Translations under genes and position numbers: made by a program
Notes under the pieces: model-generated
Database searches by the model: none
Told to the model about the DNA's origin: nothing
What the model saw: the letters and a program-made list of their open reading frames with translations, nothing else
Assembly (NCBI GenBank): GCA_945874225.1
Contig: CAMCFT010000016.1
Coordinates: forward strand, 1 to 64,000
DNA: 64,000 nucleotides
Source of the DNA: Flavobacterium psychrophilum
GTDB taxonomy: Bacteria; Bacteroidota; Bacteroidia; Flavobacteriales; Flavobacteriaceae
Reading direction: 5' to 3'
In this document: one piece after another, positions 36,782 through 45,945 of the stretch
Layout: each line of letters starts with the position of its first letter
How positions within the stretch are numbered: the first letter of the stretch is position 1

Positions 36782-38746
36782 ATGAGAACCAAAAAGCAAA
36801 AAATAATTTTAGCTGCAAAAATAATTGCAGCAACTTTTTTGGTGATAATCATAGCTCTTTTTGTTTTTAGAAATGCGTTATTAAAACAAGCAATTTCGAA
36901 GGTTTCCTTGAAAATGGAGCGAGATTACAACAGCACTTTTTCTGTAAAAGAAGCTGCTTTTGTTGGGCTATCCGGCGTGAGTTTTTACGAAATAATTTTG
37001 GTCCCAAAAAATGCTGATACTCTTTTTAACATTCAAAAAATGAAAACCAGTGTCAATTTATGGCGCTTGTTAATTGGTGATATTCAATTGGGAACATTAG
37101 AAATTGAAAATGGCTATGTCCAATTGGTGAAAAACAAAAAAGGACGAAATTTCGAAGCTTTTCTAAAAAAAGACAAGAACGAAACGACCAATCCAAACGA
37201 AAAAAGAGATTACGCCAAATTTGCCTACAGCATCATCTCAAAAGTGCTCAACTTGGTGCCAACGGATATGATAATAGAAAACCTTTCTTTCCGGCTGAAT
37301 GATAACGGAAATAAAACCAACATAAATTTCCAAAAACTGCGATTGGTAAATGAGCAACTTGAAACTTCTATTAAAGTCGAAACCAAAGCTTTTACACAGC
37401 GAATCAGAATCCAAGGTTTTGCAGATCCAAGAAATAAAAAAGCCGATATTCGGTTCTTTAATATGGATTCTGGCGCCATAAAAATGCCATATATTGACGA
37501 ACGATTTAACCTGAAATCCAGCTTTGATTCCATCCGAGTAAATATTCAAAACATAGACAAATCAGGCGGAGAATTACATATTGACGGCTTTGCTTCGATT
37601 GCTAATTTTATGGTAAACCACCCAAAAATTGCCAGCAAAGATGTGGTAATAAAAAAAGCAAAATTCGACTTTCACTTCTTGCTGGGTTCTGATTTTGTTT
37701 CGATTGACAGCAGTTCAACCGTTGAATTCAACAAAATAAAATTCCATCCTTATCTGGCTTACGAAACCGAAGAGGACACGATTTATAAACTCAAAGTGGC
37801 GATTCCGAAGATGCAAGCGCAGGATTTTATCTCTTCACTGCCAGATGGTTTGTTTTCCCATTTTCAAGGAATGGAAGCAGAAGGAAATTTCGAATATAAA
37901 TTGGATTTTATGTTCAATAAAAACAAACCCAATACACTGATTTTTGACAGCAATCTGAAGAAAGAAAATCTAAAAATTACCAAATATGGCGAAGCCAATC
38001 TCAACAAACTTAACGGCGAATTTATTTATCGTGCGATAATAAATAATGTGCCACAACGTCCAATTTTAGTAGGTCCTTCGAATCCAAATTACACGCCATT
38101 GGATCAGATTTCTCCTTATTTGCAAAAATGCGTTTTAACATCCGAAGATCCATCGTTTTTCTCACATCGCGGTTTTATCAACGAAGCATTCAAACAATCG
38201 ATTCTCAAGAACATTCGCACCAAGAAATTCTCTCGTGGCGCCAGCACAATAAGTATGCAATTAATCAAAAATGTGTTTCTTACCCGCGAAAAAACCGCTT
38301 CTAGAAAACTGGAAGAAATTTTATTGGTTTACATCCTTGAAAACAATAGAATCGCCAGCAAAGAACGAATGCTTGAAGTCTATTTCAACATTATTGAATG
38401 GGGGCCAAATGTATACGGAATTGGCGAAGCAAGTCAGTTTTATTTCCAGAAAAGACCAGCTGATTTAACCTTGAAAGAATGTTTATTTTTGGCAACCATC
38501 GTTCCGAAACCAAAGAAATTTATGTGGCAGTTTGACAATGAAGGAAAGCTAAAATCCTTTGCAAACCAACAGCAAAAGTTCCTGAGCAATTTAATGTTGC
38601 GAAGAGGGATTTTAATTCCTGAAGACACCATTGGATATTCTATTCCGCTTAATATTTCAGGAAATGCTCATTCACTCTTGAAATTGAAAGTGCTAGATTC
38701 TATTCCTGTGGATTCTCTTGCGATTGAAGAACCTTATGAATTTTGA
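36782..38746 (+). CDS. AsmA-like domain fused to GT51 peptidoglycan transglycosylase
   Basis: Inner-membrane protein of 654 residues. A single N-terminal transmembrane segment (about 9-30) is followed by a large extracytoplasmic domain (40-400) resembling AsmA/DUF748 chains of beta strands. The C-terminal GT51 domain (about 425-600) has CVLTSEDPSFFSHRGF with the catalytic-type Glu, then FSRGASTISMQLIKNVFL, RKLEEILLVYILE and EVYFNIIEWGPNVYGIGEAS. There is no transpeptidase domain, so it resembles a monofunctional glycan polymerase with an unusual N-terminal extension. The likely role is cell-wall glycan synthesis linked to the envelope. ATG 36782 is the only sensible start. Confidence 0.88.
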   Translation: MRTKKQKIILAAKIIAATFLVIIIALFVFRNALLKQAISKVSLKMERDYNSTFSVKEAAFVGLSGVSFYEIILVPKNADTLFNIQKMKTSVNLWRLLIGDIQLGTLEIENGYVQLVKNKKGRNFEAFLKKDKNETTNPNEKRDYAKFAYSIISKVLNLVPTDMIIENLSFRLNDNGNKTNINFQKLRLVNEQLETSIKVETKAFTQRIRIQGFADPRNKKADIRFFNMDSGAIKMPYIDERFNLKSSFDSIRVNIQNIDKSGGELHIDGFASIANFMVNHPKIASKDVVIKKAKFDFHFLLGSDFVSIDSSSTVEFNKIKFHPYLAYETEEDTIYKLKVAIPKMQAQDFISSLPDGLFSHFQGMEAEGNFEYKLDFMFNKNKPNTLIFDSNLKKENLKITKYGEANLNKLNGEFIYRAIINNVPQRPILVGPSNPNYTPLDQISPYLQKCVLTSEDPSFFSHRGFINEAFKQSILKNIRTKKFSRGASTISMQLIKNVFLTREKTASRKLEEILLVYILENNRIASKERMLEVYFNIIEWGPNVYGIGEASQFYFQKRPADLTLKECLFLATIVPKPKKFMWQFDNEGKLKSFANQQQKFLSNLMLRRGILIPEDTIGYSIPLNISGNAHSLLKLKVLDSIPVDSLAIEEPYEF

Positions 38747-38903
38747 TTGTTTAAACACAAAGACACGAAGCAGTCACAAAGTTCGCAAGGGTTTTAGAAT
38801 CCGTTTTATCTGTGTTCTATTTTGTCCACAAATGAAATGGATTGAACAGATTTACACAGATACAGCATAAAATACAATCACAAATAATATCGATTCAACA
38901 AAA

Positions 38904-38939
38904 AAAGTCCACAAAGAATTATTTTTCTTTGTGGACTTT
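38904..38939. terminator. Hairpin/terminator between the GT51 gene and the aldo-keto reductase
   Basis: Perfect 13-bp stem AAAGTCCACAAAG/CTTTGTGGACTTT in the 224-bp convergent gap. The gap also has degenerate ACACAAAGACACGAAG (38755) and CTTCGTGTCTTCGTGG (38948) arms of a larger repeat. Confidence 0.65.
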
Positions 38940-38970
38940 GTGTTTTCTTCGTGTCTTCGTGGTTAAAAAA

Positions 38971-40008
38971 TCAAGGTGCTGGATCAGGAATTATAGCTTG
39001 AACTGCATTTATTTCCATCAATATTTCATCAGACAAAACAACGTCAATAGTGTCAATATTTTCTTTTAATTGTTCCATTGTGGTGGCACCAATTATAGTA
39101 CTTGTCACAAACGCTTGTTGGGTTACAAATGCCAAAGCCAATTCTGTCAAGGTCAATCCATGTTTATGTGCAACTTCCTGATACAATCGAGTAGCTTCAG
39201 CAGATTGTGCGCTGTTGTATCTTGAAAATTGAGGAAATAATTTGATTCTTGCGTCTGGATGACTTTCGCCAGATAAGAATTTGCCAGATAAAACACCAAA
39301 AGCCATTGGCGAATAAGCCAACAACCCCACATTTTCTCTAATACAAATCTCGGCAGAACCGTTTTCGAAAAGTCTATTTAATAAGGAATACGGATTTTGA
39401 ACCGTTTTTATTCTTGGTAGATTTTGGTATTTACTTTCTTCTAGAAAACGCATAATTCCCCAAGGCGTTTCGTTTGAAAGTCCAATATGTTTTATTTTTC
39501 CTTCTTTGATGAACCCTTCCAATGTTTCAAGTACATTCTGAATATTGTCTTCCCAAGCATCGTGTTGCACTTTAAATCCACGTTGTCCGAAGAAATTTGT
39601 CTTACGTTCTGGCCAATGCAATTGGTACAAATCAATGTAATCAGTTTGCAAACGTGTCAAGCTTTTTTCCAATGACAAGGCAATACTCGCCGGAGAAAAA
39701 TCCATATTTTCTCTTATATAAGACAATCCAGGATTGGGTCCGGCAATTTTCGAAGCCAATACTATTTCTTCTCTTTTTCCGGAATTCTTGAACCAAGTTC
39801 CAATGATTTTCTCGGTGCTTCCGTAAGTTTCTTTTCGTCCCGGAACAGAATACATCTCGGCAGTATCAAAAAAATTGATTCCTTTTTCGAGTGCGTAATC
39901 CATTTGGGCGTGACCATCGGCTTCGGTGTTTTGTTGACCAAAAGTCATTGTTCCAAGGCAAATTTTGCTGACTTTTATGTCGGTATTGGGTAAAGTGGTG
40001 TATTTCAT
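38971..40008 (-). CDS. NADP(H)-dependent aldo-keto reductase, Tas-like
   Basis: Cytosolic oxidoreductase of the aldo-keto reductase superfamily, 345 residues. The TIM-barrel motifs are MTFGQQNTEADGHAQMDYAL, the catalytic Asp and Tyr in FFDTAEMY, the Lys in VLASKIAG and the His in LYQLHWPE. Further signs are the SNETPWG strand and the cofactor segment STIIGATTMEQLKENI. The closest group by memory is E. coli Tas/YajO; the substrate is not determinable here. Apparently monocistronic. Confidence 0.88.
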   Translation of the reverse strand: MKYTTLPNTDIKVSKICLGTMTFGQQNTEADGHAQMDYALEKGINFFDTAEMYSVPGRKETYGSTEKIIGTWFKNSGKREEIVLASKIAGPNPGLSYIRENMDFSPASIALSLEKSLTRLQTDYIDLYQLHWPERKTNFFGQRGFKVQHDAWEDNIQNVLETLEGFIKEGKIKHIGLSNETPWGIMRFLEESKYQNLPRIKTVQNPYSLLNRLFENGSAEICIRENVGLLAYSPMAFGVLSGKFLSGESHPDARIKLFPQFSRYNSAQSAEATRLYQEVAHKHGLTLTELALAFVTQQAFVTSTIIGATTMEQLKENIDTIDVVLSDEILMEINAVQAIIPDPAP

Positions 40009-40076
40009 TTATTAAGTTAATTTGTGTAAATGTTCAGGAAGCTCAACTGATGTTATAGAGCATTGTCTTGTTTTCT

Positions 40077-40154
40077 CCCACGGTTGAAACCTTGGGTTAT
40101 GGTTTGATTCATAATTAGCAACTTTCTTCCATTGCCCAGGGTTTCAACCGTGGG
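40077..40154. repeat. 20-bp inverted repeat (CCCACGGTTGAAACC family)
   Basis: Arms at 40077-40096 and 40135-40154 pair over 20 bp with one mismatch around a 38-nt loop, between the OmpA gene end and the reductase start. The GGTTGAAACC core is a dispersed Bacteroidota repeat as I recall; no second copy was seen in this window. Confidence 0.75.
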
Positions 40155-40186
40155 TGTGTTTATAAAAAATCCCATTCAAAATTTCG

Positions 40187-41128
40187 CTAATTTATATCCT
40201 TCAACATTTCGGCAATTTCGTCTAATCTCGGAGTTAAAATAATTTCGATTCTTCGGTTTTTGGCTTTTCCTTCGGCAGTTGCATTGCTTGCCAATGGAGA
40301 GAATTCGCCTCGACCTGCAGCGGTTAGATTTTGTTTGTTCACTTTTTTGTTTTCGCTCAAAATAGCAACAATTGCAGTAGCTCTTTTAGTTGATAAATCC
40401 CAGTTATCAGCAATTGGTCCTGAACCTCCAAAAGGATCATCATCAGTATGCCCTTCAATCAAAACAGAAATATCCGGATTGTCTCCCAATACTTTTCCCA
40501 CTTCGACAACGGCTTTTTTACCTTCGGTTCCTACAGCCCAACTTCCGGAATTGAAAAGTAATTTGTTCTCCATAGAAACATACACTTTTCCGTTTTTTTG
40601 CTCTACTGTCAAGCCTTTTCCTTCAAAGCTATTCAAGGCTTTAGAAAGGGTTTCTTTTAGTTTTCGCATACTGGCTTCTTTGGCCGCTATCAAATCTTCT
40701 AACTCTTTTAATCGTTGATTATTTTTGTTTAATTGTTCTTGTTCCAAAGCCAATGCTTTTTCTTTGGCTCCCAATTGCTCCAATAACTCACGGTTTTTAG
40801 CCATATTGGCTTTCAAAGATTCGTTGCTGTTTTTTTCTAAAGCAGTATATGAATCCTGCAAAACATCCATTTTCTTGTTTAATGCAGCATAATCAGCCTG
40901 AACTTTTTCGCGTTCTGATTTTACTTTTGCCAACTCTTTATTCAACGCTTCTTGGTCTAATTCCAGTTGGTTTTTGGATTTAAGCAAGTCGGCATTTTCA
41001 TCAGAAATACTTCTGTTTTCCTTTTTTAAATCGGCATATTTGTTTTCTAAATCATTGTAAATCTTCTTGGACACGCAAGAAGTTGAAAGTGCTATAATCA
41101 GCAATCCGAGGGAAATTTTTTTTATCAT
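40187..41128 (-). CDS. OmpA-family lipoprotein with coiled coil
   Basis: Outer-membrane lipoprotein of 313 residues that can anchor the envelope to peptidoglycan. The lipobox LSTSC places Cys18 at the mature N-terminus. A long coiled coil (about 25-165, heptads rich in Lys/Glu/Leu/Asn) precedes an OmpA-like domain (about 180-300) with LLFNSGSWAV, IEGHTDDDPFG, NWDLSTKRATAI, GRGEFSP and NRRIEIIL. It lies 23 bp downstream of xth on the same strand and may be co-transcribed. Confidence 0.92.
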   Translation of the reverse strand: MIKKISLGLLIIALSTSCVSKKIYNDLENKYADLKKENRSISDENADLLKSKNQLELDQEALNKELAKVKSEREKVQADYAALNKKMDVLQDSYTALEKNSNESLKANMAKNRELLEQLGAKEKALALEQEQLNKNNQRLKELEDLIAAKEASMRKLKETLSKALNSFEGKGLTVEQKNGKVYVSMENKLLFNSGSWAVGTEGKKAVVEVGKVLGDNPDISVLIEGHTDDDPFGGSGPIADNWDLSTKRATAIVAILSENKKVNKQNLTAAGRGEFSPLASNATAEGKAKNRRIEIILTPRLDEIAEMLKDIN

Positions 41129-41151
41129 TTTATTTCTGTTTAGGGTATTTT

Positions 41152-41916
41152 TTATTCTATTTCAACCATAATTGGACAATGGTCAGAATGTTTGGCTTCG
41201 GGTAATATAACGGCTCTTTTTAGTTTTTGTTTCAAAGGTTCGCTAACTAAACAATAATCAATGCGCCAACCCTTGTTTTCTAATCTTGCTGATGGAAATC
41301 GAACCGTCCACCAAGTGTAATTATTGGGTTCTTTGTTCAAAAAACGGAAACTGTCGATAAATCCGCTTTTCATAAAACCGTCAAGCCAAGCTCTTTCTTC
41401 GGGTAAAAATCCAGAAACTTTCTTGTTCCGAATTGGATCGTGAATGTCAATTGCTTCGTGGCAAATATTGTAATCGCCACAAATTACGAGATTTGGGATT
41501 TCCTTTTTAAGTTCATTGATATAATTTTGGAAATCATCCATATACATAAACTTATGATCCAATCTTTCGATATTTGTTCCCGAAGGCAAATACAAACTCA
41601 TCACTGATAATTCCTCAAAATCAACCCGAATATTTCTTCCTTCAAAATCCATATGGGGAATTCCTGTTCCGAAAACCACTTTTTTGGGTTCTGTTTTCGA
41701 TAAAATTGCCACGCCGCTGTATCCTTTTTTTGTGGCTGGAAACCAATAATGATAAGGATAACCCGCAAGTTCAAAATCTAAAAGCGGAATTTGCTCGGGA
41801 GTTGCCTTGATTTCCTGGAGGCAAATTACATCAGGATTAGCTTGTTGAATCCAGTTAATGAATCCTTTAGAAATTGCCGATCTTATTCCGTTAACGTTAT
41901 AGGAAATGATTTTCAT
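41152..41916 (-). CDS. xth: Exodeoxyribonuclease III (AP endonuclease)
   Basis: Base-excision repair enzyme of the Xth/Ape1 family, 254 residues from ATG 41916 (MKIISYNVNGIRSAI). The catalytic motifs are NVNGIRSA, CLQEIKAT with the metal-binding Glu, GDYNICHEAIDI, GWRIDYCLVS and the final HSDHCPI. An in-frame ATG at 41937 adds seven residues, but a -7 motif at 41935-41942 overlaps it, so the later start is preferred. Confidence 0.95.
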   Translation of the reverse strand: MKIISYNVNGIRSAISKGFINWIQQANPDVICLQEIKATPEQIPLLDFELAGYPYHYWFPATKKGYSGVAILSKTEPKKVVFGTGIPHMDFEGRNIRVDFEELSVMSLYLPSGTNIERLDHKFMYMDDFQNYINELKKEIPNLVICGDYNICHEAIDIHDPIRNKKVSGFLPEERAWLDGFMKSGFIDSFRFLNKEPNNYTWWTVRFPSARLENKGWRIDYCLVSEPLKQKLKRAVILPEAKHSDHCPIMVEIE

Positions 41917-41934
41917 TAAAAATATTTTGATTTT

Positions 41935-41942
41935 CAAATGTA
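41935..41942 (-). promoter_or_regulatory. -7 motif for xth
   Basis: Minus-strand TACATTTG lies 18 bp before the ATG at 41916 and overlaps the alternative ATG at 41937. Confidence 0.45.
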
Positions 41943-41996
41943 ATGAAAAACAATAAAGATTGATTGCTAAAAAAAGAAGAAAATGGAGTTTTTTGC

Positions 41997-42004
41997 TATC
42001 TTTG
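41997..42004 (+). promoter_or_regulatory. -7 motif for olsF
   Basis: TATCTTTG lies 26 nt before the ATG at 42031. No -33 TTG at standard spacing was seen. Confidence 0.45.
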
Positions 42005-42030
42005 TTACTTGCTCAAAAAACAAAAGCTAA

Positions 42031-43833
42031 ATGGGTTTAGTAACCGCCAAAGAAGTTGCAAAAGCAATAAACGCCGATAAGTACGGAATATTAGGTACTT
42101 TTTCAGGTTGGTTGTTGATGAAAGCACTTAAAATTTCTACTATAAACAAAGTCTATGATCGAAACAAGCACTTAAAAGAAGTGGATTTTTTGAATGCTCT
42201 TTTAGATGATTTACAAATAAAATTTGAGATTCCAGAAGAGGATTTTAAACGCCTCCCTAAAGAGGGTGCTTACATAACCATTTCAAATCATCCTCTTGGA
42301 GGAATTGATGGGATTTTACTCCTCAAATTGATGTTGGAAAAGGAGCCTAATTTCAAGATTATTGCCAACTTTCTGTTGCATCGTATTGACCCGATGAAGC
42401 CTTATATTATGCCTGTCAATCCTTTCGAAAATCACAAAAATGCTAAATCAAGCGTGATTGGAATCAAGGAAACCCTCCGTCATTTGAGCGATGGAAAACC
42501 ATTGGGAATGTTCCCAGCGGGAGAGGTTTCTACTTATAAAGATGGAAAGTTAATGGTTGACAAACCCTGGGAAGAAGGAGCTATAAAGGTAATTAGAAAA
42601 GCACAAGTTCCAGTTGTCCCCATTTATTTTCACGCCAAAAACAGCTGGTTTTTTTATTTCCTTTCGAAAATTAGCGACACTTTGCGCACGGCAAAATTAC
42701 CTTCAGAAGTATTTAGCCAAAAACATCGCGCTATAAAAGTGCGTATCGGGAAGCCTATTTCTGTTGCGGAACAAAATGAACACACTACACTTGAAGATTA
42801 TTCAGAATTTTTAAGAAGAAAAACATATATGCTGGCAAACCCTTTCGAAAAGGAAACACCATTTTTACCAACATCAACTCTAAAACTTCCAAAGAATCCA
42901 AAGAAAATTGTTACTGCCGCCAATCAGGAAAAAATGGTCAAGGAAATTAACGCCTTGCGAGAAAATGATTGTCGATTGTTAGAAAGTAAAAATTACGAAG
43001 TGTTTTTTGCCAAAGCTACAGACATGCCCAATGTTCTTCACGAAATAGGCCGATTACGAGAAATCACATTCAGGGAAGTAGGCGAAGGAACAAATGAATC
43101 GATAGATATTGACTCTTACGACAAATATTATCGCCATATGTTTTTATGGGATAGTGATGCCCAAAAAATTGCGGGAGCTTATAGAATGGGATTGGGTTCA
43201 GAAATTTATCCTAAATATGGAATTGACGGGTTTTATTTAACTGATTTGTTCCGATTTGAGCCCGAATTATACGATATGATGCACAAATCAATTGAAATGG
43301 GTCGTGCCTTTATCGTTAAAGAATACCAACAAAAACCAATGCCTCTTTTCTTACTTTGGAAAGGAATCATCCATATTACATTGCGTTATCCGGAACATAA
43401 ATTCTTACTTGGCGGCGTGAGCATCAGTAATCAATTTTCTGATTTTTCGAAATCTTTGATGATTGAATTTATGAAATCTAATTTTTATGACCCTTATATT
43501 GCCCAATATATTCATCCTAAAAAAGCCTTTAAAGTCAAACTGAAAGATGCTGACAAGGATTTCATCTTTGATGAAGCCGAAGCGGATTTGAATAAATTTG
43601 ACAAACTTATCGACGAATTAGAACCGGGAGCTTTGCGTTTGCCAGTTTTAATAAAAAAATACATTAAACAAAATGCTCGCGTGGTTGCTTTTAACGTTGA
43701 CCCTTTGTTTAACAATGCGATTGACGGATTAATGTATATCCGTATTTCCGATATTCCGGACAGTACTGTAAAACCTGTAATGGAAGAATTTCAGGCAGAA
43801 TTAGAAAGAAAATTAGCTGAGAAAGAGGAATAG
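42031..43833 (+). CDS. olsF: Bifunctional acyltransferase, OlsF-type ornithine lipid synthase
   Basis: A 600-residue protein with two acyltransferase halves. The N-terminal PlsC/LPLAT-like domain (about 60-260) has ISNHPLGGIDG, MFPAGEVSTYKDG and VPVVPIYFHAKNSW. The C-terminal hemolysin/GNAT-like domain (about 300-520) has EIGRLREITFREVGEGTN, YDKYYRHMFLWD, KIAGAYRMGLG, FEMGRAFI-like SIEMGRAFIVKEYQ and LLGGVSISNQF. This order matches OlsF, described in Serratia and Flavobacterium johnsoniae, which N-acylates ornithine and then O-acylates the product. Ornithine lipids are common in this group. The final activity is inferred from domain order. Confidence 0.82.
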   Translation: MGLVTAKEVAKAINADKYGILGTFSGWLLMKALKISTINKVYDRNKHLKEVDFLNALLDDLQIKFEIPEEDFKRLPKEGAYITISNHPLGGIDGILLLKLMLEKEPNFKIIANFLLHRIDPMKPYIMPVNPFENHKNAKSSVIGIKETLRHLSDGKPLGMFPAGEVSTYKDGKLMVDKPWEEGAIKVIRKAQVPVVPIYFHAKNSWFFYFLSKISDTLRTAKLPSEVFSQKHRAIKVRIGKPISVAEQNEHTTLEDYSEFLRRKTYMLANPFEKETPFLPTSTLKLPKNPKKIVTAANQEKMVKEINALRENDCRLLESKNYEVFFAKATDMPNVLHEIGRLREITFREVGEGTNESIDIDSYDKYYRHMFLWDSDAQKIAGAYRMGLGSEIYPKYGIDGFYLTDLFRFEPELYDMMHKSIEMGRAFIVKEYQQKPMPLFLLWKGIIHITLRYPEHKFLLGGVSISNQFSDFSKSLMIEFMKSNFYDPYIAQYIHPKKAFKVKLKDADKDFIFDEAEADLNKFDKLIDELEPGALRLPVLIKKYIKQNARVVAFNVDPLFNNAIDGLMYIRISDIPDSTVKPVMEEFQAELERKLAEKEE

Positions 43834-43861
43834 CAGGCGGCAGATTGCAGGCAGCAGTCTA
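43834..43861. repeat. GC-rich GGCAG direct repeats after olsF
   Basis: GCAGGCGGCAG and GCAGGCAGCAG adjoin the olsF stop codon directly. The block looks like another inserted GC-rich mini-repeat. Confidence 0.4.
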
Positions 43862-43886
43862 AATAATTTCTCAACCTATTTTTATT

Positions 43887-44336
43887 TCACTTCCAAATCG
43901 ATTGATGCAAAATGTCATCAATAGAATTATTTCTTATAAAATAAATGACTCTGATGAAGTGATAGGTTACTAGAAAAATTCCTAAACCATACGCCAGTTT
44001 TTTATTGAAAAGCAAATTGTTGAAATATTCTTTTTTGGTTAATAATTCAGTTGTGAGAACTACTATTGTCACTATACAAAACGCAATTACTAATGGTCCG
44101 AAAATATTATAATACAAACTTTTTTGTAAATCTCCCTCGTAGAAATAAACTAACGATTTAGTGATTCCGCAACCCGGACAAGGAAAACCAGTAAGCATCT
44201 TTAAAGGACACAAAGACTGATCCGTTTCAAGATGATTGTTGTGATTAAAAAACATCAAAAAAAACGGAATCATCAGCGTAATAAATGCGCCGATAATTCC
44301 GTAAATTTTAAATTCAATGTTTTTTTTTAAAACCAA
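43887..44336 (-). CDS. DUF2752 family membrane protein
   Basis: Small integral membrane protein of 149 residues with three to four predicted transmembrane segments. It carries the DUF2752 signature CPLKMLTGFPCPGCGITKSL followed by Tyr-rich sequence. No known biochemical function. Its start overlaps the end of the TM2-domain gene by 10 bp, so the two are translated from one transcript. The CPGCG cysteines suggest metal or redox chemistry, but this is not established. Confidence 0.85.
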   Translation of the reverse strand: MVLKKNIEFKIYGIIGAFITLMIPFFLMFFNHNNHLETDQSLCPLKMLTGFPCPGCGITKSLVYFYEGDLQKSLYYNIFGPLVIAFCIVTIVVLTTELLTKKEYFNNLLFNKKLAYGLGIFLVTYHFIRVIYFIRNNSIDDILHQSIWK

Positions 44337-44605
44337 CCTTTTTTATTAGCTTGATAGATATTGTAAAATTCTTCGTCGGATTTGGTTAAGTAAATAATTC
44401 CTTCTATAAAACCAATAATTCCGCCTATTCCACAAGTGCAAACTCCAATTAATAGTTGAATAACCCCTTCCTGCGTATATCCCAAAATAAATTTATGAAT
44501 TCCTAATCCTCCTAAAATTAAAGCAAAAATCCCGGCAAGAACTCTTTTGTTTTCTTGTGTAGGCTTTGAGGGTTTATTCCATTCCTCGTGTTTTGAATTT
44601 TCCAT
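44327..44605 (-). CDS. TM2 domain protein
   Basis: A 92-residue membrane protein. The TM2 domain has two transmembrane helices with a conserved turn: RVLAGIFALILGGLGIHKFI, then LGYTQEGVIQLLIGV and GGIIGFIEGIIYL. The N-terminus is charged and probably cytoplasmic. It overlaps DUF2752 by 10 bp, and this pairing is common in Bacteroidota as I recall. Function unknown. Confidence 0.88.
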   Translation of the reverse strand: MENSKHEEWNKPSKPTQENKRVLAGIFALILGGLGIHKFILGYTQEGVIQLLIGVCTCGIGGIIGFIEGIIYLTKSDEEFYNIYQANKKGWF

Positions 44606-44684
44606 AAATTGATTGTTAATTGGTTAGGGTAAAAATATAAAAATTATTGGAATACCAAGTTATTTGGTTTAAAAGACAGTTCTT

Positions 44685-45635
44685 TTAACTCAGTGAATAT
44701 TTTGCTTTGATTTTATCTACAATTACTTGTGCTAATCGTTCGTGGCTTTCAAATGTCCAGCCGGCAATATGTGGCGTGAGAATTACATTTTTTGCATTCA
44801 ATAAATATTGAAAAGCTTCGGGAGTATTTTTATCCTGAAAAAGGGTTTCGAAAGACAATTTTTCATATTCCAAAACGTCTAAACCAGCGCCGAATATTTT
44901 TCCAATTTTCATTGCTTCGACCAAATCGGCAGTGACAATATTTTTGCCTCTTGAAGTGTTTATTATCCAAAACGGTTTGGCGAAAGCATTGATAAAATCA
45001 GCATTAACCATTTTATCCGTTTCGGTTGTCCAAGGAATATGAAGACTTAAAACATCCGATTTTTGTTGTAATTCTTCGAGAGAAACTTGTCGAGCATTAT
45101 CATCGTCAACATTTTCTAGAATGTCATAACACAAAACTTCAACATCAAAACCCCGAAGTTTTTTGGCAAAGGATTTTCCCATATTTCCGTAACCAATAAT
45201 GCCCACAGTTTTCCCGTCGAGTTCGTGACCACGATTGCTTTCCCGGTTCCAATGTCCTGATTTTATTTCGTTGTCGGCTTTATTCAAATTGTTGAAAAGA
45301 GACAAAATCATTCCCAAAGTATGCTCTGCAACTGCATTTCTATTGCCTTCCGGCGCTGCAATGAGTTGGATGTTTTTTGATAAAGCATAGTCGCAATCAA
45401 TGCTTTCTAAACCAGCTCCAACTCGTGCAATGAATTGTAAATTCATGGCTTTGTCCAAAAATGTTTTATCAATTTTGAACCTACTACGAATGACAATTCC
45501 TTGATAATCCTGAATTTTTTCTTCTATTTCAGCTTTCGAAGAAGTAAAATCTTCGTGATTTATAAATCCTGCCTGCTGCAATTGTTCCCAAAGCAGTGGA
45601 TGATTGCTATCGATATGAAGGATTTTAATGTCCAT
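44685..45635 (-). CDS. D-2-hydroxyacid dehydrogenase (phosphoglycerate dehydrogenase-like)
   Basis: NAD(P)-dependent cytosolic dehydrogenase of 316 residues. It has the substrate-side VRVGAGL-type segment (IARVGAGLESID), the nucleotide-binding motif GKTVGIIGYGNMG, and the catalytic Arg in NTSRGKNIV, Glu in DVLEYEKLSFE and His in TPHIAGWT. There is no ACT domain, so it is a short SerA-like form. Whether 3-phosphoglycerate is the substrate cannot be told without serC or serB nearby. Apparently monocistronic. Confidence 0.87.
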   Translation of the reverse strand: MDIKILHIDSNHPLLWEQLQQAGFINHEDFTSSKAEIEEKIQDYQGIVIRSRFKIDKTFLDKAMNLQFIARVGAGLESIDCDYALSKNIQLIAAPEGNRNAVAEHTLGMILSLFNNLNKADNEIKSGHWNRESNRGHELDGKTVGIIGYGNMGKSFAKKLRGFDVEVLCYDILENVDDDNARQVSLEELQQKSDVLSLHIPWTTETDKMVNADFINAFAKPFWIINTSRGKNIVTADLVEAMKIGKIFGAGLDVLEYEKLSFETLFQDKNTPEAFQYLLNAKNVILTPHIAGWTFESHERLAQVIVDKIKAKYSLS

Positions 45636-45945
45636 AAAATGTGTTTCAATATTTGGTTTACCAAAATAACAAAAAAATTGCGGTTTATCGTTTTGTTAAA
45701 AGGATTTAGTGTTGCAATTGTGTAAGTTTGTATAAAAAAGTGCTGTTAAAATGTACACAGATAGACGCTGATTCGCTTTGCGACCCGAGCCTCAAAGAGC
45801 GAATAGGCGAAGCAAAACACAGATTAAAACGGATTTTAAAAATTAATCTAAAAAAATCAGTTTTTTTTAGTGTCTTTGCTTTAGCAAATCCGTCTCATCA
45901 GTGTCCCTTTTTACAGATACGGATTAAACGAAAAGAATTCAAAAT
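45636..45945. other. Upstream region of nhaA with nested repeat
   Basis: A -7 motif TAAGTTTG lies at 45723-45730, with TTG at 45693 at a long 27-nt spacing. Next is an ACACAGAT...ACGGATTAAA type dispersed repeat (45752-45935) that contains a 41-bp GC-rich class B insert at 45773-45813. The 73-codon open frame crossing it looks spurious. If the motif is used, nhaA has a leader of about 210 nt made mostly of repeat. Confidence 0.55.
45773..45813 (-). repeat. Class B GC-rich mini-element (reverse copy)
   Basis: Read on the minus strand it starts GCTTCGCCTATTCGCT and continues to GCTCGGGTC. It closely matches the 30-bp insert at 58514-58543, which carries GCTTCGCCTGTTCGCT...GCTCGGGTC. Confidence 0.6.
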
